Assembly (NCBI GenBank): GCA_027325905.1 | Contig: DAIEEM010000156.1 | Coordinates: 1 to 8,273, forward strand | Source: Rhodocyclaceae bacterium | GTDB lineage: Bacteria; Pseudomonadota; Gammaproteobacteria; Burkholderiales; Rhodocyclaceae | DNA: 8,273 nt | Direction: 5' to 3' | Shown here: positions 1 to 8,273 of the stretch, piece by piece | Numbering within the stretch: position 1 is the first letter of the stretch | Layout of the letters: every line of letters starts with the position of its first letter | Notes under the pieces: model-generated | Database searches by the model: none | Told to the model about the DNA's origin: nothing | What the model saw: the letters and a program-made list of their open reading frames with translations, nothing else | Program-made: the position numbers and the translations under genes

Positions 1-699
1 GGCAAGGGGCAAAGCGTTGCGCGGACCGAGGAGGAGCTGGGCACCGCCTTCGATTATGCCGTCGCCAATATGCGCGGCGACCGGCCCCGCGTGATCGTCG
101 AGGAGTTTATCGATTTCGACTATGAGATCACGTTGCTGACGGTGGCGACGAAAGACGGCGTGTTGTTCTGCCCGCCGATCGGCCACCGGCAGGAGCTGGG
201 CGACTATCGCGAGAGCTGGCAGCCGATGGCGATGTCGGCGGCGGCGCTGGCGAAGTCGCGCGAGATCGCCGCCAAGGTCACCGGCAATCTCGGTGGGCGC
301 GGCATCTTCGGCGTCGAACTGTTCGTCAAGGGCGACCGGGTATGGTTTTCCGAAGTCAGCCCGCGGCCGCACGATACCGGGCTGGTCACGCTATGCACGC
401 AGCGGCTCTCGGAATTCGAGCTGCATGCGCGCGCCATCCTCGGCCTGCCGGTCGACACCGGCCTGCGCCGGCCCGGCGCCTCGGCTGTCATTTACGGCGG
501 CTTGGCAGAGACAGGCATCGCCTTCGACGGCGTCGCCGCCGCCCTGGCGGTGCCGGAGTCCGACTTGCGCCTGTTCGGCAAGCCCGAGAGTTTCGTCAAG
601 CGCCGCATGGGTGTCGCCGTCGCCAATGCCGAGACGACGGACGAAGCGCGGTTGCGCGCCAAGCTGGCGGCGAGCCTGGTCAAGCCGGTAAAGGCATGA
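1..699 (+). CDS. purT: Formate-dependent phosphoribosylglycinamide formyltransferase (GAR transformylase 2), C-terminal part, 5' truncated
   Basis: The frame is open from base 1, so the N-terminal part of the gene lies outside the window; 232 residues are visible out of about 390 in the family. PurT is a cytosolic ATP-grasp enzyme that uses formate and ATP to formylate glycinamide ribonucleotide in purine synthesis, independently of folate. The fragment begins at the GKGQS loop and continues with [18 protein letters not shown], the [15 protein letters not shown] block, and [20 protein letters not shown] followed by HDTG. The two glutamates encoded at 316-318 and 352-354 match the Mg-ATP ligands of the ATP-grasp fold. 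RLFGKPE and RRMGVAVA near the C-terminus are also typical of PurT rather than PurK. The ATG at 70 is internal, not the start. The gene is followed by 64 bases and then mutY on the same strand. The assignment is very secure. Confidence 0.96.
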   Translation, partial: GKGQSVARTEEELGTAFDYAVANMRGDRPRVIVEEFIDFDYEITLLTVATKDGVLFCPPIGHRQELGDYRESWQPMAMSAAALAKSREIAAKVTGNLGGRGIFGVELFVKGDRVWFSEVSPRPHDTGLVTLCTQRLSEFELHARAILGLPVDTGLRRPGASAVIYGGLAETGIAFDGVAAALAVPESDLRLFGKPESFVKRRMGVAVANAETTDEARLRAKLAASLVKPVKA

Positions 700-763
700 G
701 ACTCGCCGGCAAGGGCGCAACGGGCATTCCCCCGCATAAATTTTTTGCTTTTCCTTCGCGTCC
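700..763 (+). other. purT-mutY intergenic spacer
   Basis: This 64-base spacer turns AT/pyrimidine-rich at about 736-757, unlike the GC-rich surroundings, so it could carry a mutY promoter or a transcript end. I see no convincing -35/-10 pair, no hairpin followed by a T run, and no Shine-Dalgarno just before mutY. An in-frame TAA at 737-739 limits how far upstream mutY can begin. Confidence 0.4.
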
Positions 764-5561
<4,798 letters not shown>

Positions 5562-5569
<8 letters not shown>

Positions 5570-6773
5570 ACTGTTCGAGCTTGATGCCCCACTTCTCCGG
5601 CGTCTCGTAGCCGACGATCTTGTCGCCGCCGCCGTGGCCCAAGGGCTTGGCGAGATCGACTTCCGTCGGCTCGATGTAGATCATCTGCCGGCTGTCGTAG
5701 AACGCCTTGACCAGCGGCTGCAGCAGGCTGACCTCGGCCTGTTCGAGGACGACGGCGATGCGGCCGGACTCGAGCATGACCATGGTGCCCACCGGGTAGA
5801 TACCGGTGGCGCGCATGAACTGCTGCACCAGCAGCGGATCGAAATGGAATTTGCTCCACTCGAAGATCTTGCGCAGCGCTTCGTGGGGCGCCATGCCCTT
5901 GTGATAGACGCGGTTGGAGGTGATGGCGTCGTAGACGTCGCAGATCGCCGCCATGCGGCCCATCTTCGAGATTTCTTCGCCCTTGAGGCCCTGCGAATAG
6001 CCGGAGCCGTCGTAGCGTTCGTGGTGCTCGAAGGCGACCTGGATCGAGATTTCGCTGATGCCGTCGGTGACGTCGAGGATCTTCTTGCTCTCGACGACGT
6101 GGTTCTTCATCTGGGTGAATTCGTCCTCGGTATAGCGGGCCGGCTTGTTGAGCAGCTTGGTCGGCACCTTGATCTTGCCGAGATCGTGGAGCAGGCCGCC
6201 GACGCCGGCGAGGTGGATGGTCTGGGCGTCGAGCCCGGCGGCACGGCAGAAGGCCACCAGCAGCGCGCAGACCGACACCGAATGCTGGAAGGTGTAGTCG
6301 TCCTTGTTCTTGACGCGGCACAGCGAGAGCAGGGCGCCGGCATTGCGCAGGATCGATTCGGTCATCTGCTCGACCACGGGTTCGATGGCCTCGACCTGCA
6401 CCTGCTTGCCCAAGCGCACGTCGTTCATGATGTTGTGGATGATCTTGTTGGCTTCGCCGTGGACGACCTTGGCGCGGCCTATTTCCTCGCTGGTCCTGAC
6501 GTGGCGCACCGGGGCGGGTTCGGCGGCGACGCGGAACATCTGGGCCTCGATTTCCTTGCGCACCTCGTGCTCGGTCGGCGCGTCGGCGACATCGAGACCC
6601 CTGGCGGGGTCGATGTAGACCTCGCGGATGCCGGTATCGACGATCTTGCGTATCGTCGCCTCGTCCTTGACGGCGAACTGGCTGCGCAGGAACGGATGGT
6701 CCATCCAGTCGGCGCCGAGATCGGACACGTACATGCCGGGCTTGAGCTGCTCTACGGTGATCTTTTTCGCCAT
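5562..6773 (-). CDS. DUF3391/HD-GYP domain protein, probable cyclic-di-GMP phosphodiesterase
   Basis: This 403-residue protein has no signal peptide or membrane segment and is probably cytosolic. Residues about 3-130 match the DUF3391 domain usual in this family (KITVEQLKPGMYVSDL, then a conserved IDPARG). Residues about 150-340 form an HD-GYP domain, which hydrolyses the second messenger cyclic di-GMP. Metal-site candidates are His164, His196-Asp197 (LLHDLGKIKVP), His225, His250-His251 (EHHERYDGSGYS) and Asp279 (ICDVYDAIT). All HD residues look intact. The name-giving GYP is Gly258-Tyr259-Ser260 here, so the proline is lost. A C-terminal tail of about 65 residues is typical of DUF3391 proteins. 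No receiver or other sensor domain is attached. The gene is divergent from uppP with 41 bases between them and has only a weak, distant GAGG as ribosome site. Activity is likely but not certain. Confidence 0.92.
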
Positions 6774-6814
6774 GCTAAACTCGCCCGCCTCTGCAGCAAC
6801 GGCCCCCGAACGTC
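6774..6814. promoter_or_regulatory. Compact divergent spacer between the HD-GYP gene and uppP
   Basis: Only 41 bases separate the two divergent starts, so promoter elements of each gene must reach into the coding sequence of the other. I see no convincing -35/-10 pair and no good Shine-Dalgarno for either gene. Confidence 0.35.
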
Positions 6815-7636
6815 ATGGACCTGATACCCCTCATTCACGCGCTGGTTCTCGGCATCGTCGAGGGATTGACGGAGTTCCTGCCCGTCTCCAGCACCGGCCA
6901 CCTGATCCTGGCCGGCGATTTGCTGCATTTTAACGACGAAAAGGGCAAGCTGTTCGAGATCGTCATCCAGTCCGGCGCCATCCTCGCCGTCTGCTGGGAA
7001 TACCGCGCCAAGATCGCAACGGTCCTGGCGGGACTGCCGAAGAATGTGAACGCGCAGCGCTTCGCCGTCAACCTGTTCATCGCCTTTATGCCGCTGGCGA
7101 TACTCGGGCTGCTGCTGAAGAAGGTCATCGACGCCAATCTGTTCAAGCCCGTGCCGGTGGCGCTGGCCTTCATCGTCGGCGCTTTCGTCATCCTCTGGGC
7201 CGAGAAGCGCAAGCATCGCATCCGCGTCGACGACGTGGACGATCTCAGGCCCCTCGACGCGCTCAAGTTGGGCTTCTGCCAGGCGCTGGCCCTGATCCCC
7301 GGCACCTCGCGCTCCGGCGCCACCATCATCGGCGGCCTCTTCGTCGGCTTGTCGCGCCGCGCGGCGACCGAGTTCTCCTTTTTCCTCGCCATCCCGACGC
7401 TGTTCGCGGCCACCGGCTACTTGCTTTACAAGGAGCGCGCGCTGCTCTCCGCCGACGATCTCGGCATGTGGAGCGTGGGCTTCGTCTCCGCCTTCGTCTC
7501 CGCCTTCCTCTGCGTGCGCTGGCTGCTGCGCTACATCTCCAGCCACGACTTCACGGTATTCGCCTGGTACCGCATCGCCTTCGGCATCGTCGTGCTGCTC
7601 ACCGCGCACTACGGTTGGGTCGATTGGTCCGCTTGA
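6815..7636 (+). CDS. uppP: Undecaprenyl-diphosphate phosphatase (BacA/UppP family)
   Basis: UppP is an integral inner-membrane enzyme that dephosphorylates undecaprenyl diphosphate to the monophosphate, recycling the lipid carrier for peptidoglycan and other surface polymers; overproduction gives bacitracin resistance. The product has 273 residues, the normal length. The first signature, [14 protein letters not shown], gives Glu16, Glu20, Ser26 and His29; the second, PGTSRSGAT, gives Arg166. These match the catalytic residues of E. coli UppP. Hydrophobic segments run through the protein, for example about 87-101, 113-129, 187-204, 220-236 and 249-265. The ATG at 6815 gives the standard N-terminus ([12 protein letters not shown]), but no good ribosome site precedes it. 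The stop overlaps the TTG start of the esterase gene by four bases, so the two are probably cotranscribed. Confidence 0.96.
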   Translation: MDLIPLIHALVLGIVEGLTEFLPVSSTGHLILAGDLLHFNDEKGKLFEIVIQSGAILAVCWEYRAKIATVLAGLPKNVNAQRFAVNLFIAFMPLAILGLLLKKVIDANLFKPVPVALAFIVGAFVILWAEKRKHRIRVDDVDDLRPLDALKLGFCQALALIPGTSRSGATIIGGLFVGLSRRAATEFSFFLAIPTLFAATGYLLYKERALLSADDLGMWSVGFVSAFVSAFLCVRWLLRYISSHDFTVFAWYRIAFGIVVLLTAHYGWVDWSA

Positions 7637-8199
7637 ACACGCTGCTCTACCTGCACGGCTTCACCAGCGCGCCGCAGTCGCAGAAGGCGCAGGCGCTCAA
7701 GGCGCGCATGGAAGCGCGGGGCATGGGCGACGCCTTCGTCTGCCCGCAACTGCCGCCCTCGCCGCGCGAAGCCATCGCGTTGGCCGAGTCGATCATAGCC
7801 GGAGCGCCCAAGCCGGTTATGCTGGTCGGCTCCTCGCTCGGCGGCTATTACGCCACCTATCTCGCCGAGCGCCACGGCCTCAAGGCCGTGCTCGTCAATC
7901 CCGCCGTCGTCGCCCACCTGCAGCTCGCCGCCTACGTCGGCCGCCACGCCAACCTCTACAGCGGCGAGGAGTTCGATTTCACCGCGGCGCACATCGACGA
8001 GTTGCGCGCCATCGACGTGCCGACGCTCGCGCATGCCGAGAATTTCTGGCTGCTGGTCGAGACCGGCGACGCGACGCTCGACTACCGCCAGGCCGTGGCG
8101 AAATACCGCGGCGCGCGCCAGACGGTGCTTGCCGGCGGCGATCACAGCTTCACACGCTGGGCGGACGTGCTGGACCAGGTGCTGTACTTCGCCGACTGA
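7633..8199 (+). CDS. yqiA: YqiA-type alpha/beta-hydrolase esterase
   Basis: This is a small cytosolic alpha/beta-hydrolase of 188 residues (E. coli YqiA has 193). Members cleave short acyl and thioester model substrates; the natural substrate is not known. The sequence runs [16 protein letters not shown], then CPQLPPSP, the nucleophile elbow [15 protein letters not shown] with Ser68, LVNPAV, the acid region [16 protein letters not shown] (Asp146 or Asp150) and GGDHSFT with His171. All follow the YqiA pattern closely. The TTG at 7633 is preferred over the in-frame TTG at 7624 because it gives the usual N-terminus ([10 protein letters not shown]) and overlaps the uppP stop as TTGA. There is no separate ribosome site, so coupling to uppP is likely. 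A functional link to the lipid-carrier cycle is not implied. Confidence 0.92.
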   Translation: MNTLLYLHGFTSAPQSQKAQALKARMEARGMGDAFVCPQLPPSPREAIALAESIIAGAPKPVMLVGSSLGGYYATYLAERHGLKAVLVNPAVVAHLQLAAYVGRHANLYSGEEFDFTAAHIDELRAIDVPTLAHAENFWLLVETGDATLDYRQAVAKYRGARQTVLAGGDHSFTRWADVLDQVLYFAD

Positions 8200-8273
8200 G
8201 GCCGGCCGTGCCTATGGACATTCCATGCGGATGGTGGCACGATCAAAAAAACGCGTATTTCCCGACATTCTCG
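8200..8273 (+). other. Window end, possible start of another gene
   Basis: After the esterase stop the sequence begins with GGCCGGCC and has no terminator. An ATG at 8214 opens 20 codons and a second ATG at 8225, in another frame, opens a Lys/Arg-rich stretch; both run off the window. There is too little sequence to say which is real, if either, and no ribosome site decides it. Confidence 0.25.

Noticed and set aside
5634..6824. 396-codon plus-strand frame antisense to the HD-GYP gene
   Set aside because: The opposite strand encodes a full DUF3391/HD-GYP protein; this frame shows only low-complexity Asp/Leu/Val/His shadow sequence.
7484..7511. Tandem 12-base repeat in uppP encoding SAFVSAF
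   Set aside because: The repeat falls in a membrane segment where small and hydrophobic residues recur in the family; two short copies are not a notable repeat.
6752..7609. 285-codon minus-strand frame antisense to uppP
   Set aside because: The translation is dominated by Asp, Glu, Gln and Gly with no motif, mirrored from the hydrophobic codons of uppP.

Overview
The window is GC-rich, gene-dense bacterial chromosome. It reads best as a betaproteobacterium, probably of the Rhodocyclales or Nitrosomonadales kind. That placement is an inference from the mix of PurT, MutY, ThiC, a YeiW-like mini-protein, a DUF3391/HD-GYP protein, UppP and YqiA, together with the codon use; no rRNA or other marker is present. 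I see no mobile element, CRISPR array, tRNA, rRNA or sign of recent transfer.

Layout. Positions 1-699 hold the 3' part of purT (purine synthesis), cut by the window edge. After 64 bases comes mutY (764-1807, DNA repair glycosylase). Convergent with it, and overlapping it by 17 bases, is a minus-strand gene (1791-3290) for an exported protein. That protein joins an N-terminal domain resembling surface-adhesin protein E to a C-terminal alpha-class carbonic anhydrase through a long Ala/Pro/Lys linker. A 174-base divergent region separates it from thiC (3465-5324, thiamin pyrimidine synthesis). The thiC stop overlaps the GTG start of a tiny cysteine-rich YeiW/UPF0153 protein (5321-5569), which looks like a two-gene operon. 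This meets, tail to tail with an 8-base overlap, a minus-strand DUF3391/HD-GYP cyclic-di-GMP phosphodiesterase-like gene (5562-6773). Only 41 bases separate that gene from the divergent uppP (6815-7636, undecaprenyl-diphosphate phosphatase). The uppP stop overlaps the TTG start of a YqiA-type esterase gene (7633-8199). The last 74 bases hold at most the start of another gene.

Most genes are ordinary housekeeping functions and do not form one pathway. I found no convincing new multi-gene system. The points that deserve a second look are: the adhesin-E-like/carbonic anhydrase fusion and its Val where alpha-carbonic anhydrases usually carry a second-shell Glu; the GYS in place of GYP in the HD-GYP protein; a thiC leader with no recognisable TPP riboswitch but with potential stems, one directly against the Shine-Dalgarno; the thiC-yeiW coupling; and a perfect 9-bp hairpin at the mutY/carbonic anhydrase convergent overlap.
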